From Nitrospira japonica (lineage in GTDB: Bacteria; Nitrospirota; Thermodesulfovibrionia; Thermodesulfovibrionales; DYHX01), in assembly GCA_020723925.1 (NCBI GenBank), contig DYHX01000010.1:1-38272 (forward strand): a stretch of 38,272 nt of DNA. Reading direction: 5' to 3'. This document shows positions 1 to 8,348 of this stretch, one piece after another (position 1 is the first letter of the stretch; every line of letters starts with the position of its first letter). The notes beneath the pieces were generated by a model, which did not search any database, had not been told where the DNA came from, and worked only from the letters and a program-made list of their open reading frames with translations. Made by a program: the position numbers and the translations under genes.

Positions 1-120
1 ACACCCTCTTTTTTTATACTTCAAGATTTTACACAGAAAAGTTTACGCTACCGATGGTAAAATCATAGTAGTAAAGTAGTTAGGAACTGCTAACTAATAT
101 TCTTTGGAACGGAGTTTGCG

Positions 121-861
121 TTGCTACCTATAGGGCTGATATCGGCTGTTCCTTCTGAAGGTAAAATTATACTTGAAAATCTTAAGGGTATTAAAACCAG
201 GGGAATTGGCGGAATAACCTTTTACAGGGGGCGGATATGTGGAAAAGATGTTGTCTATCTTGCTGCTGGAATAGGCAAGACAAATGCCTCCCATGCAACA
301 ACTGTTCTGATAGAAAAGCACTCTCCTGCAATGATCATTGTCTTTGGCGGTGGGGGTGCGTATACTCAATCAGGGCTGAAGATAGGGGATATAGCAGTGG
401 CAGAGAAAGAAGTCTATGGGGATGAAGGGGTTTTGCTTAAAGATGGGTTTCAAACGTCAGAGCTTATAGGGATACCTCTTTTAGTAAAAGGCAGAAGAAA
501 GTATTTCAATGAATTTCCTCTGGATAAGAGATTTGTTAAAATGGCTGTTAATATTACACGCATTACGCACTACACATCACGCATTATGATAAAATCAGGC
601 ACTTTTGTTACTGTCTCCACCTGTAGTGGCACAATAAAAAGGGCAAAAGAACTCGAAAAGAGGTTCAATGCTATATGCGAGAACATGGAAGGTGCTGCAA
701 TTGCCCATGTATGCGATATATATGGAATCCCGATGGTTGAAATCAGGGGCATAAGCAATATCGTTGAGGAGAGGGATATGAACAAGTGGAATTTGAAATT
801 AGCCGCAGAGAATTGCCAGAGGGCGGTGATGGAGGTTATTATCCGAGGTTCGAGAGGCTAA
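121..861 (+). CDS. mqnB: Futalosine hydrolase (menaquinone biosynthesis)
   Basis: A 246-residue member of the nucleoside phosphorylase/nucleosidase fold. In the futalosine route the enzyme hydrolyses futalosine to dehypoxanthine futalosine and hypoxanthine in the cytoplasm. The family signature MEGAA is visible at residues 189-193, with a Gly-rich FGGGGAY segment near residue 75. The start is TTG 121, supported by GGAG at 111-114. Residues about 146-155 are encoded by a 7-bp-period repeat and look like an inserted loop, because the flanking sequence (SGTFVTVST) is typical family core. No other mqn genes are in the window. The relatives MTA/SAH nucleosidases are possible alternatives, but the overall pattern fits MqnB better. 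The next gene starts 3 nt after the stop. Confidence 0.82.
   Translation: MLPIGLISAVPSEGKIILENLKGIKTRGIGGITFYRGRICGKDVVYLAAGIGKTNASHATTVLIEKHSPAMIIVFGGGGAYTQSGLKIGDIAVAEKEVYGDEGVLLKDGFQTSELIGIPLLVKGRRKYFNEFPLDKRFVKMAVNITRITHYTSRIMIKSGTFVTVSTCSGTIKRAKELEKRFNAICENMEGAAIAHVCDIYGIPMVEIRGISNIVEERDMNKWNLKLAAENCQRAVMEVIIRGSRG
553..586. repeat. Heptamer array inside mqnB
   Basis: Four contiguous 7-bp units starting at 558 (ACGCATT, ACGCACT, ACACATC, ACGCATT). On the minus strand they read GTAATGC/GTAGTGC/GTGATGT. The array is in frame and adds about ten residues to MqnB. Confidence 0.75.
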
Positions 862-864
862 GAT

Positions 865-1296
865 ATGATAAAAGTCCAGAGGAATGCACCATCGACCAAT
901 GACATAGAACGGGCGTTAAGATTACGAGAGGTAATCGAGGCCATCTATGAGGTGAATAAAAGAATCCCTGTGATTGTTGAAGGCAAAAGGGATGCCCTTG
1001 CCTTGAAGGGACTCGGCCTTGTCGGTGAAATAATCACCCTTCACAGCGGAAAGAGCCTTTATGACTTCTGCGAGAATGTATCAGAGAGGTTCCACAAGGT
1101 CATAATCCTCCTTGATTGGGATGAAAAAGGTGAGAGCCTTAATAAAATCCTGTCCAGGCATCTAAGGGGATTGTGGGAGGAATTCTCTGCCTTCAGAGAG
1201 ATTATAAAAATCCTCTGCCAGAAAGATATTAACGACATAGAGGGCATCCCAAAGCTCCTCTGCAGGCTTGGAGGAAATGAAACCACTTGGCATTGA
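865..1296 (+). CDS. Small stand-alone Toprim-domain protein
   Basis: A 143-residue protein that is almost entirely a Toprim fold. The conserved Glu is in VEGKRD (E39) and the metal-binding DxD is in DWDEKG (D84, D86). Such small Toprim proteins resemble the catalytic part of RNase M5 and the archaeal UPF0292 family. They are expected to bind Mg2+ and act on nucleic acid, but no specific reaction can be assigned here. ATG 865 is preceded by GAGG at 854-857. The 3' end overlaps yraN, so the genes are probably co-transcribed with mqnB. Confidence 0.7.
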   Translation: MIKVQRNAPSTNDIERALRLREVIEAIYEVNKRIPVIVEGKRDALALKGLGLVGEIITLHSGKSLYDFCENVSERFHKVIILLDWDEKGESLNKILSRHLRGLWEEFSAFREIIKILCQKDINDIEGIPKLLCRLGGNETTWH

Positions 1297-1624
1297 AGGC
1301 GAAGACCTCGCAGTGAAATTTCTAAGTGGCAAAGGCTACAAAATCATTGCGCGTAACTACAAGACCCCGATAGGGGAGATAGACATTATTGCAAAGGATG
1401 GAGATACATTAGTTTTTGTTGAGGTCAAGACACGGGCGGATAGCAGTTTTGGTTATCCATATGAAGCAGTGAATTACTGGAAGAAGGAAAAGCTGAAGAA
1501 ATCGGCACTACTTTATCTGAAGAAACTCAGGAAAGAGCTCCCATCAAGGTTCGATGTCATCAGTATTTACATGAATAATGGCAGAAAAGAGATAGAGCAT
1601 ATAAAGGATGCATTTGAAGTTTAG
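1268..1624 (+). CDS. yraN: UPF0102 family protein YraN (nuclease-like fold)
   Basis: A 118-residue UPF0102 protein. The family's restriction-endonuclease-like core is visible: GEIDIIA (D39) followed by VEVKTR (E52, K54), a PD-(D/E)xK-type arrangement. It is presumed to act on DNA or RNA, but the cellular role is not established. The start could be TTG 1268 or ATG 1277. The GGAGG at 1270-1274 is too close to 1277 to settle the choice, and the homology begins a few residues after either. It overlaps the Toprim gene by 20-29 nt, suggesting translational coupling. After the stop, 1625-1737 contains no gene but holds a repeat arm that creates a false upstream ATG for gnnA. Confidence 0.82.
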   Translation: MEEMKPLGIEGEDLAVKFLSGKGYKIIARNYKTPIGEIDIIAKDGDTLVFVEVKTRADSSFGYPYEAVNYWKKEKLKKSALLYLKKLRKELPSRFDVISIYMNNGRKEIEHIKDAFEV

Positions 1625-1692
1625 GCCTGCTTGCCCAAACACCCCTTTTTAGTGCAAAATATCACCCAGATCCAGCGATACCCGCAGGAGGT

Positions 1693-1723
1693 ATGGCAGG
1701 ATTCATAATCTTTAGAATCGACA
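1693..1723. repeat. Solo arm of the 8.1-kb inverted-repeat element
   Basis: These 31 bp match 8099-8129 at 29 of 31 positions. Both copies happen to encode MAGFIIFRID. The same motif forms one arm of the inverted-repeat element at 8072-8300. Here it lies just upstream of gnnA and offers a misleading ATG. Confidence 0.7.
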
Positions 1724-1737
1724 AGTGGGAGATTTTT

Positions 1738-2676
1738 GTGCCTATAAGGGTAGGGGTTGTTGGGGTTGGCTATTTAGGCCAGCACCATGCAAGGATTTAT
1801 TCGGAGCTTGAGGATGCAGAGCTTGTTGCCATTGTTGACATCGATGAGAAGAGGGCAGGGGAGCTTGCAGATAAATACGGCTGCAAGGCATTTTCTGACT
1901 ACAGGGATGTCTTTGAGAGGGTAGATGCGTTAAGCATTGTTACTCCAACAACATCTCATCATGAGGTGGCAACAAATTGCCTCAGGGCAGGCAAGGACCT
2001 GCTGATAGAAAAGCCTATAACAACAACTGTCTCTGAGGCTGATGAGCTTATAAACGAGGCCTACAAGAGGAGATGTATCCTGCAGGTCGGCCATCTTGAA
2101 AGATATAATTCTGGTGTGATTGCTGTATCAGAGCTGATAAAGGAACCGAGATTTTTCGAATCAGAGAGGCTTTCTCCTTTTCTCGGAAGGGGCACAGATG
2201 TGGACGTCACACTCGACTTAATGATACATGATATAGATATAATACTCAGCCTCGTATCATCTCCTGTGAAGGATTTGAGGGCTGTTGGGTCGGCTGTGCT
2301 AACAGACAGGATCGATGTTGCAAAGGCATGGCTTGAATTTGAAAATGGTGCTGCTGCATTGATTACCGCAAGTCGCATTGCGCAGGAAAAACAGAGGAGG
2401 CTTAAGATATTTCAGAAGGATTCATATATAACACTTGATTATCAGAGTCATGAGGTGAAGAGATTTTTCATGACCGATTCTGGAATATCCTCCGAAACTT
2501 TAAGGCCAGAGAAGAAGGAGCCACTTAAGGAAGAGTTAAAAGACTTCATAGACTGCGTAAAGACAAGGAGAATGCCCAGAGTCTCCGGAATAGAGGGAAG
2601 GGATGCCCTTAAAATAGCATTGGATATAACGGAGATATTACAAGGATGGGAGATAAATAATGGTACCGATGGTTGA
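1738..2676 (+). CDS. gnnA: Gfo/Idh/MocA oxidoreductase, probable UDP-GlcNAc 3-dehydrogenase GnnA
   Basis: NAD-dependent sugar dehydrogenase of about 312 residues. The Rossmann motif GVGYLG is at residues 9-14, and the family EKP motif (E91-K92-P93) carries the catalytic Lys. In GnnA enzymes the 3-OH of UDP-GlcNAc is oxidised to a ketone, which GnnB then aminates, giving UDP-GlcNAc3N for an N-linked acyl chain on lipid A. The specific assignment rests on context: an aminotransferase overlaps the 3' end and lpxB follows, as in Acidithiobacillus. The start is GTG 1738, with GGGAG at 1727-1731 (6-nt spacing). The in-frame ATG 1693 lies in a repeat arm and adds 15 residues unlike the family N-terminus. 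Another sugar 3-oxidase is possible. Confidence 0.72.
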   Translation: MPIRVGVVGVGYLGQHHARIYSELEDAELVAIVDIDEKRAGELADKYGCKAFSDYRDVFERVDALSIVTPTTSHHEVATNCLRAGKDLLIEKPITTTVSEADELINEAYKRRCILQVGHLERYNSGVIAVSELIKEPRFFESERLSPFLGRGTDVDVTLDLMIHDIDIILSLVSSPVKDLRAVGSAVLTDRIDVAKAWLEFENGAAALITASRIAQEKQRRLKIFQKDSYITLDYQSHEVKRFFMTDSGISSETLRPEKKEPLKEELKDFIDCVKTRRMPRVSGIEGRDALKIALDITEILQGWEINNGTDG

Positions 2677-3748
2677 TTTAAAGAAGCAGTTCAGCGAGAT
2701 TAAGGAAGAGGTGTTCAATATTCTGACAGAGATTCTGGAGAGTGCGCATTATATCCTCGGCCCAAAGGTCTCAGAGCTTGAGACCTTGATTGCCCGATAC
2801 CATGGGGTGTCAGAGGCCGTAGGCGTTGCCTCAGGCACTGATGCACTTCACCTTAGCATCGATGCGCTTGGCATTGGTGAGGGAGACGAAGTTATTACGA
2901 CACCATTCACGTTTTTCGCAACTGTTGAGGCAATCCTGTATACAGGCGCAATGCCTGTATTTGTTGATATAGAGCCAGACACATTGAATATAGATGTGAG
3001 CAAGATAGAGGCAAAGATTACAGATAAGACAAGGGCAATACTCCCTGTGCATATATTCGGGCACCCAGCCGACATGGAAGAGATAATGAAGATAGCGAAT
3101 AAACACGGCCTTAAGGTCATAGAGGACTGCGCCCAGGCATTTGGAGCTGGGATTAAAGGGAGAAAAGTAGGCAGCTTCGGAGATGTAGGCTGCTTCAGTT
3201 TCTATCCGAGTAAGAACCTCGGCGCGTACGGTGATGGAGGTATGATAACGCTGAATGACTCAAGCGTGGCTGATGAGACGAGAAAGCTGAGGAACCACGG
3301 CTCCAAAGGCGCATACAGGCATGAAGCAGTCGGGTTTAACAGCAGGCTTGATGAGATTCAGGCTGGGATACTCCTTGTTAAATTCAGGAGGATTGATGAA
3401 TACAACAGGAAGAGGAGAGAGAAGGCAGCCCTTTATAATAAACTTCTATCTAACAGAGTAAAGTGCCCTGTCGAGAAGGAGGACGCCTATCATGTATATC
3501 ACCAGTATACAATCATGAGCCCAATGAGGGATAAGATACAGAAGGCGTTGAAGGATAGAGGAATATCATCTGTTATCTATTATTCAATCCCCCTTCACCT
3601 GCAGGAGGCGATGAAATTTATGGGACACAGGGAAGGCGATTTCCCTGTTGCTGAGAAGGCATCAAGAGAGGTCCTCTCCTTGCCCATTTATCCTGAGCTT
3701 GAGGAGTCAGTGATAAGAGAGATATCCGAGATTATCATCGATGTCTGA
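2660..3748 (+). CDS. gnnB: DegT/DnrJ/EryC1 PLP aminotransferase, probable GnnB
   Basis: A 362-residue sugar aminotransferase of the DegT family (fold type I PLP). The internal aldimine Lys is K185 in FYPSKNLGA, the pyridine-ring Asp is in EDCAQA (D156), and SGTDALH near residue 60 binds phosphate. It would transfer an amino group from glutamate to the 3-keto sugar made by the preceding gene. The start ATG 2660 overlaps gnnA and has GGGAG at 2648-2652. Its stop overlaps the lpxB start by 8 nt, so gnnA-gnnB-lpxB form one tightly coupled unit. The fold is certain. The lipid A role is inferred from neighbours; a WbpE-like O-antigen role is the alternative. Confidence 0.75.
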   Translation: MVPMVDLKKQFSEIKEEVFNILTEILESAHYILGPKVSELETLIARYHGVSEAVGVASGTDALHLSIDALGIGEGDEVITTPFTFFATVEAILYTGAMPVFVDIEPDTLNIDVSKIEAKITDKTRAILPVHIFGHPADMEEIMKIANKHGLKVIEDCAQAFGAGIKGRKVGSFGDVGCFSFYPSKNLGAYGDGGMITLNDSSVADETRKLRNHGSKGAYRHEAVGFNSRLDEIQAGILLVKFRRIDEYNRKRREKAALYNKLLSNRVKCPVEKEDAYHVYHQYTIMSPMRDKIQKALKDRGISSVIYYSIPLHLQEAMKFMGHREGDFPVAEKASREVLSLPIYPELEESVIREISEIIIDV

Positions 3749-4895
3749 CGTTGTTATGATAGTTGCTGGTGAGAGCTCTGGAGAGCTCTATGGAGCGCTG
3801 CTTGCAAAGGCTATAAAGAATCTATGGCCAGATGTCTGTATAGTTGGTGTTGGTGGTGAGAGGATGAAGGATGCTGGGGTAGAGCTTTTTGCAGGCATCT
3901 CAAGCGCATTCGGGCTTGCAGAGGCACTTTCTTCTTACAGGACTGTAAGAGATACATTTAACAAGACAGGTGAGGCTCTTAAAAAGTTTTCCCCTGCAGT
4001 GGTTGTTCTAATAGATTATCCGGACTTCAACATTAAAGTGGCAAAAGTTGCTAAAACTCTCGGGATAAAAGTTCTCTACTATGTCAGCCCTCAGGTATGG
4101 GCATGGCGCAAGGGAAGGGTAAAAACAATAGCAGAGGTTGCTGACAGGATTGCTGTAATACTTCCATTTGAAGAAGGGATTTACAGTAGGACAGGTATTC
4201 AGTGCGAGTTTGTTGGCCATCCGATTCTTGAGGAAATTGGGTCTTTGCCAGAGGACAGGACAATCATAAAGAAGACGCTTGGACTCAGGCCAGAACTCCC
4301 TGTGCTGTCTCTCCTTCCCGGCAGCAGGGCACATGAACTGAATAGCCTCTTTCCAGTGATGATAGATGTTGTCAGGGATTTTAAGAAGGAATTTCCCCAT
4401 TACCAGTTCTTTGTTCCTATTGCACCGAATGTAGATGTAGAGAAATACAGCACCTCTATCGACAGTCTTGAGAAAGAAGGTGTTATAGTTAAAAAGGGCG
4501 ATGCTATAAAGGCACTTGCTGTTTCTGATATGGCGGTCATTGCTTCTGGAACAGCAACACTTCAGGCAGCATTCCTGGAGACCCCGATGGTTGTAGTCTA
4601 TAAGCTTTTTCCTCTTACATATCTTATAGGAAGATTAATGGTGGATGTGAAATATATCTCCCTGATAAATATCCTTTCAGGCAGGGAGGTCGTTCCTGAA
4701 CTCCTTCAGGGGATGGCCGTGTCTAAGAATATTGTAAGGGAACTCAAGAAGATTATGCTCGATGGATATTACAGGGCGAATATGATCAGTTGTTTCAGGG
4801 CTGTTAAAGAGGCATTTGCAGGCAGGAGGCCCTCATGGAGGGTGGCAGAGATAATAAGCGAGATAGCTGGATGGAAGACCTCAAGAGAATCCTGA
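3741..4895 (+). CDS. lpxB: Lipid-A-disaccharide synthase
   Basis: A 384-residue GT19 glycosyltransferase. It joins UDP-diacyl-(diamino)glucosamine to lipid X, giving the disaccharide-1-phosphate on the cytoplasmic face of the inner membrane. The N-terminal AGESSGE motif (around residue 10), the central [11 protein letters not shown], and LLPGSRAHE are typical. Length matches the family. It overlaps gnnB upstream and msbA downstream, so it sits in the middle of a lipid A operon. Confidence 0.93.
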   Translation: MSDVVMIVAGESSGELYGALLAKAIKNLWPDVCIVGVGGERMKDAGVELFAGISSAFGLAEALSSYRTVRDTFNKTGEALKKFSPAVVVLIDYPDFNIKVAKVAKTLGIKVLYYVSPQVWAWRKGRVKTIAEVADRIAVILPFEEGIYSRTGIQCEFVGHPILEEIGSLPEDRTIIKKTLGLRPELPVLSLLPGSRAHELNSLFPVMIDVVRDFKKEFPHYQFFVPIAPNVDVEKYSTSIDSLEKEGVIVKKGDAIKALAVSDMAVIASGTATLQAAFLETPMVVVYKLFPLTYLIGRLMVDVKYISLINILSGREVVPELLQGMAVSKNIVRELKKIMLDGYYRANMISCFRAVKEAFAGRRPSWRVAEIISEIAGWKTSRES

Positions 4896-6673
4896 ACCTT
4901 GTAAGGCCATACTGGAGAAGGATAGCCCTTGCAGGTCTGTGCAGCCTTATAGTCTCGGGCCTGAATGGTTCTCTGGCATGGCTTGTGAAGCCAGTCCTGG
5001 ATGATATATTTGTAAAAAGAGATACCCGCTTACTTGCTCTCCTGCCATTAGCGATACTTGGTCTCTATCTCTTAAGGGGAGTATTCTCTTTCTTCCAGTC
5101 ATACCTTATGAGGTCTACAGGGGCAAAGGTTGTCAGGGACTTAAGAAATAGTCTTTATCATCACATGCTCTATCTGCCCATGGGCTATTTTGGTAAAGAC
5201 TCCACAGGTGCAATGATATCAAGGGTCATAAACGACGCGGGTGCGGTGCAGGGGCTCCTTGCCTATACAGTTAAGGATATCTTTGTTGAGAGCGCTACAA
5301 TAATTGTGCTTGTATGCGTTGCCATGATAAGACGGTGGGACCTCACACTAATAGCCCTTACTGTTCTGCCACTGGCCTTTTACGCTGCGGGCCGGCTCGG
5401 CAAGAGACTCAAGAAGGTGAGCAAGATGGCACAGAAGAAGATATCCCTTATAACAGAGTCCCTTGCAGAGAGTTTTTCGGGGATGAAGGTAATAAAGTCG
5501 TTTTCCCGCGAGGATGATGAGACATCACGCTTCAGGAATAAAAATCAGGACTTTTACAGGGAACTTATGAGGTCTACGAGAATAATCGAAGCCACATCCC
5601 TTATGATGGAGTTTGTTGGAGGCCTTGGCATTGCATTTGTGCTCTGGTATGGAGGCGGACTTGTTATCAAGGGGACAATAACAGCAGGAGATTTTTTCTC
5701 ATTTCTTGCAGCCATATTCATGATATATACACCTGCCAAGAGGCTCACATCGGCCAATAACTCCCTTCAGCAGGCAAGGGCACCCCTTGAGCGAATCTAT
5801 AAGCTACTCGAAGAAGAAAAAGAATCTGACGGCAGTAAGGAACTCAAGGAGATAAAGGATGATATAGTATTCAGCAATGTCTCCTTTAAATATTCTGGCA
5901 CAAAGGAAGATGCCCTGAATGGCATCAATATTAAAGTAAAGAAAGGCGAGATAATAGCCCTTGTTGGAAGGAGCGGCGCAGGCAAGACCACATTTATCGA
6001 CCTCATACCGAGGTTTCATATGCCTCAGGTGGGTGGAATCTATATGGATGGCATGGACATATCTGATGCAACCCTTAGGTCTTTGAGATCGCATATCGGA
6101 ATCGTAAGCCAGGACGTGATACTTTTCAACGACACTGTCAGGGCTAACATAGCATACGGCAAGTCGGATGCAACAGAGGAAGATATAATGAGTGCAGCAA
6201 AGGCAGCCTATGCCCATGATTTCATACTTGAAATGCCACAGGGCTACGATACGGTTATCGGCGAAAGAGGTGTGAGGCTTTCTGGCGGTCAGAGGCAGAG
6301 GCTCTCCATAGCAAGGGCAATACTGAAGAATCCTCCAATACTCATCCTCGATGAGGCAACATCATCACTCGATACCGCCTCTGAGATGATGGTCCAGAAG
6401 GCGCTTGAAAATCTGATGGAAAGCAGGACGACATTTGTTATAGCCCACAGGCTTTCCACTGTAAGGAGGGCAGACAGGATAATAGTACTCGATAAAGGCA
6501 GGATTGTTGAGGCAGGAACCCACGACGAACTTTTAGCGGCAAACGGCCTTTACAGGAGACTCTATGACCTCCAGTTCGATGATTCCAAAGCTGACTTAGA
6601 GGGAAGTCAATCAGTCAATCAGTCAATCAGTAACCAATCGACTAATCGACTAATCGACAAATCGACTTTTTGA
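4835..6673 (+). CDS. msbA: Lipid A export ABC transporter MsbA
   Basis: ABC half-transporter with an N-terminal six-helix membrane domain and a C-terminal ATPase. Walker A GRSGAGKT is at about residues 378-385, the signature LSGGQ at 482-486, Walker B LILDEA around 503-508, and the H-loop AHRLST follows. It flips core-lipid A across the inner membrane. ATG 4835 has AGGAGG at 4824-4829, but the family-like N-terminus begins at ATG 4871 (MEDLKRIL), so the start is uncertain by 12 codons. Either choice overlaps lpxB. The last 20 or so residues (after about residue 590) are encoded by 8-bp tandem repeats and are not part of the conserved fold. Confidence 0.9.
   Translation: MEGGRDNKRDSWMEDLKRILNLVRPYWRRIALAGLCSLIVSGLNGSLAWLVKPVLDDIFVKRDTRLLALLPLAILGLYLLRGVFSFFQSYLMRSTGAKVVRDLRNSLYHHMLYLPMGYFGKDSTGAMISRVINDAGAVQGLLAYTVKDIFVESATIIVLVCVAMIRRWDLTLIALTVLPLAFYAAGRLGKRLKKVSKMAQKKISLITESLAESFSGMKVIKSFSREDDETSRFRNKNQDFYRELMRSTRIIEATSLMMEFVGGLGIAFVLWYGGGLVIKGTITAGDFFSFLAAIFMIYTPAKRLTSANNSLQQARAPLERIYKLLEEEKESDGSKELKEIKDDIVFSNVSFKYSGTKEDALNGINIKVKKGEIIALVGRSGAGKTTFIDLIPRFHMPQVGGIYMDGMDISDATLRSLRSHIGIVSQDVILFNDTVRANIAYGKSDATEEDIMSAAKAAYAHDFILEMPQGYDTVIGERGVRLSGGQRQRLSIARAILKNPPILILDEATSSLDTASEMMVQKALENLMESRTTFVIAHRLSTVRRADRIIVLDKGRIVEAGTHDELLAANGLYRRLYDLQFDDSKADLEGSQSVNQSISNQSTNRLIDKSTF
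6606..6667. repeat. Octamer arrays forming the msbA 3' end
   Basis: Three units of GTCAATCA (6606-6629), a 6-bp junction, then four units of AATCGACT, the third with one change (6636-6667). The period is 8 bp, unlike the 7 bp seen elsewhere. They encode a Ser/Asn/Gln-rich tail of MsbA and run to within 10 bp of the waaA start, leaving no room for a normal ribosome binding site. Confidence 0.85.
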
Positions 6674-6675
6674 CA

Positions 6676-8052
6676 ATGTGGATGTTTCTGCTTTATAGCA
6701 TTTTATATTTTATCGCATCAATCCTTCTGTTGCCCTTCCAGTATAGAAAAAGGCCAAAGGAATTCAGACACAGATGGCTCAAGGAAAAATTTGGATTTAT
6801 TAACTCAGAACTTCAAGTTCCAAAATCCCCCCTTCCCCCCTTTGCTAAAGGGGGGCGTGGGGGGATTATCTGGATTCATGCAGTCTCAGTTGGTGAAGTC
6901 CTGGCAGCAATACCACTTCTTTATAGACTCAGGGAAAAATTTCCTTCGGCTAATCTCATGGTCTCCACAATCACAGACACAGGACAGGGGATTGCAATCG
7001 AGAGGGTCCCTGATGGGACAAAGGTGATATATCTCCCATTCGACCTCATTTTTGTATTAAAAAGGGCTCTTAAGAATGCGCGGCCAGACATCTTCATCAC
7101 AATAGAGACAGAACTGTGGCCGAATATATTCAGGTTATTTAAAAGAGAAGGGATTCCTATAATCGTAATGAATGGGAGGATATCAGACAATGCATTCAAA
7201 GGCTATGAGAAGATAAAGTTCTTCATGACCAGGGTTATTGAGTGTGTTGATATGTTCGGCATGCAGGAGTCTGTGTATGCAGAGAGGATAATTGGACTTG
7301 GTGCTAATAGAGAAAGGGTTAAGGTAATTGGCAATTTCAAATTTGATACAAGACCACCTGATGGTATTCCTGAATGGTCAAGATTATTGTCTTCACCTGT
7401 TATTGTAGCTGGCAGCACACATAGAGGTGAGGAGGATTTGATTGTCTCTGTTTTTTCAAAATTAAAAAATGATTTTTTAGGCCTAAATTTAATCATTGCG
7501 CCAAGGCACCCTGAGAGATTCAAGGAAGTTGAGGATTTACTGAAATCAAGTGGGATTCCCTTTGTTAAACGCTCTGAGCTCCCCCCTCCTAACCCGCCCC
7601 CTCAAAATCCCCCCTTATTCCCCCCTTTACAAAAGGAGGGTGTGGGAGGATGGGTGGAGGTGAACTCTGAACTCCGAACTATAAAGGGTCAAATAATTAT
7701 ACTCGACAGCGTGGGCGAGCTCTCATCTGTTTATGGTATATCCGATATCGCGATTGTTGGTGGTAGTTTTATCGAGCACGGCGGCCAAAACCCCCTTGAG
7801 CCAGCATACTGGGGAAAGCCCGTTTTATGCGGGCCACACATGGAGAACTTTCCTTTTGTAGAGGACTTTTACAGAGAGGGTGCAGTAATAAAAGTAGATG
7901 CGGCTAATTTATATGATGCTATAAAGGCACTTCTCATATCGCCGGAAAGGAGGCATACTATTGGCAGTAAGGCGCGGGAATTATACAGGAAGAAGACAGG
8001 CGCAGTTGATGAAGCAGTGAGGATTATAGGAAGATATATAAATGCAAGATGA
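6676..8052 (+). CDS. waaA: Kdo transferase WaaA with two repeat-derived inserts
   Basis: GT30 transferase that adds Kdo from CMP-Kdo to lipid IVA at the inner membrane. An N-terminal membrane anchor is followed by HAVSVGE with the catalytic Glu (E74 from ATG 6676). IETELWPN, APRHPERF and VGGSFIEHGGQNPLEP are family hallmarks. The protein is about 458 residues, 30-40 longer than usual. The excess lies in two inserts, residues about 44-63 and 299-338, each encoded by a G/C-run palindrome plus heptamers. Both keep the frame. The start is TTG 6670 or ATG 6676; it is probably coupled to the msbA stop (6671-6673) because no Shine-Dalgarno is visible. Confidence 0.9.
   Translation: MWMFLLYSILYFIASILLLPFQYRKRPKEFRHRWLKEKFGFINSELQVPKSPLPPFAKGGRGGIIWIHAVSVGEVLAAIPLLYRLREKFPSANLMVSTITDTGQGIAIERVPDGTKVIYLPFDLIFVLKRALKNARPDIFITIETELWPNIFRLFKREGIPIIVMNGRISDNAFKGYEKIKFFMTRVIECVDMFGMQESVYAERIIGLGANRERVKVIGNFKFDTRPPDGIPEWSRLLSSPVIVAGSTHRGEEDLIVSVFSKLKNDFLGLNLIIAPRHPERFKEVEDLLKSSGIPFVKRSELPPPNPPPQNPPLFPPLQKEGVGGWVEVNSELRTIKGQIIILDSVGELSSVYGISDIAIVGGSFIEHGGQNPLEPAYWGKPVLCGPHMENFPFVEDFYREGAVIKVDAANLYDAIKALLISPERRHTIGSKARELYRKKTGAVDEAVRIIGRYINAR
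6802..6867. repeat. In-frame palindrome plus heptamers, waaA insert 1
   Basis: Three AACTCAG-like heptamers (6802-6822) abut a 44-bp palindrome (6824-6867). The palindrome reads AAT, C6, TT, C6, TTT, then GCT, AAA, G6, CGT, G6, ATT. It encodes the peptide SPLPPFAKGGRGG, which is absent from typical WaaA. Confidence 0.85.
7606..7683. repeat. In-frame palindrome plus heptamers, waaA insert 2
   Basis: A diverged copy of the 6824 palindrome (7606-7651, with C6 runs paired to GGAGGG and GGGAGG), followed by AACTCTG, AACTCCG, AACTATA at 7663-7683. Extra C-rich half-copies lie at 7580-7601. The heptamers encode NSEL, the same peptide as at insert 1. Confidence 0.82.
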
Positions 8053-8328
8053 GTCAATAGTCTAAAATCAGGCCGAAAAATAGACATAGAAGGCAGGCAT
8101 GGCAGGGTTCATAATTTTTAGAATCGACAGATTATCAGAAATGGACATATCTATCTCATTGTTTTATCAATGGTTTTTGAGGTGCATACGGTTTATTTTT
8201 ACAGGTAGGATTTCAAGGTGTCGAACTAAAAATTTTTCACCTGCCATGCCTGCCTCAGATATCGGTATCAGCCAGTTTATAACTCTATGTCTATTTTGGG
8301 GAGTCAGGAGTCACTAATGACTTATGAC
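8051..8328. mobile_element. MITE-like inverted-repeat element set in a heptamer array
   Basis: The element runs 8072-8300. Its ends are GCCGAAAAATAG and CTATTTTGGG, extended on each side by ATAGACATAGA and its complement. Inside lies a perfect 16-bp inverted repeat (AGGCAGGCATGGCAGG at 8091-8106, complement at 8240-8255) whose arms continue, less perfectly, through ATTTTTAG and TCGACA. Heptamers flank it in register: three units at 8051-8071 and four at 8301-8328 (GAGTCAG, GAGTCAC, TAATGAC, TTATGAC). There is no transposase gene. It fills the 296-nt gap between waaA and lpxK. Confidence 0.75.
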
Positions 8329-8348
8329 TGCGGTATTTTACTTTGAAA

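Noticed and set aside
865-1296. DnaG primase or topoisomerase fragment
   Set aside because: Toprim residues are present, but the protein is complete in length for the small stand-alone family and has no primase or topoisomerase flanking motifs.
8099-8317. 72-codon plus-strand ORF starting MAGFIIFRID
   Set aside because: It lies wholly inside the inverted-repeat element; its start is a repeat arm also found at 1693, and there is no ribosome site or recognisable domain.
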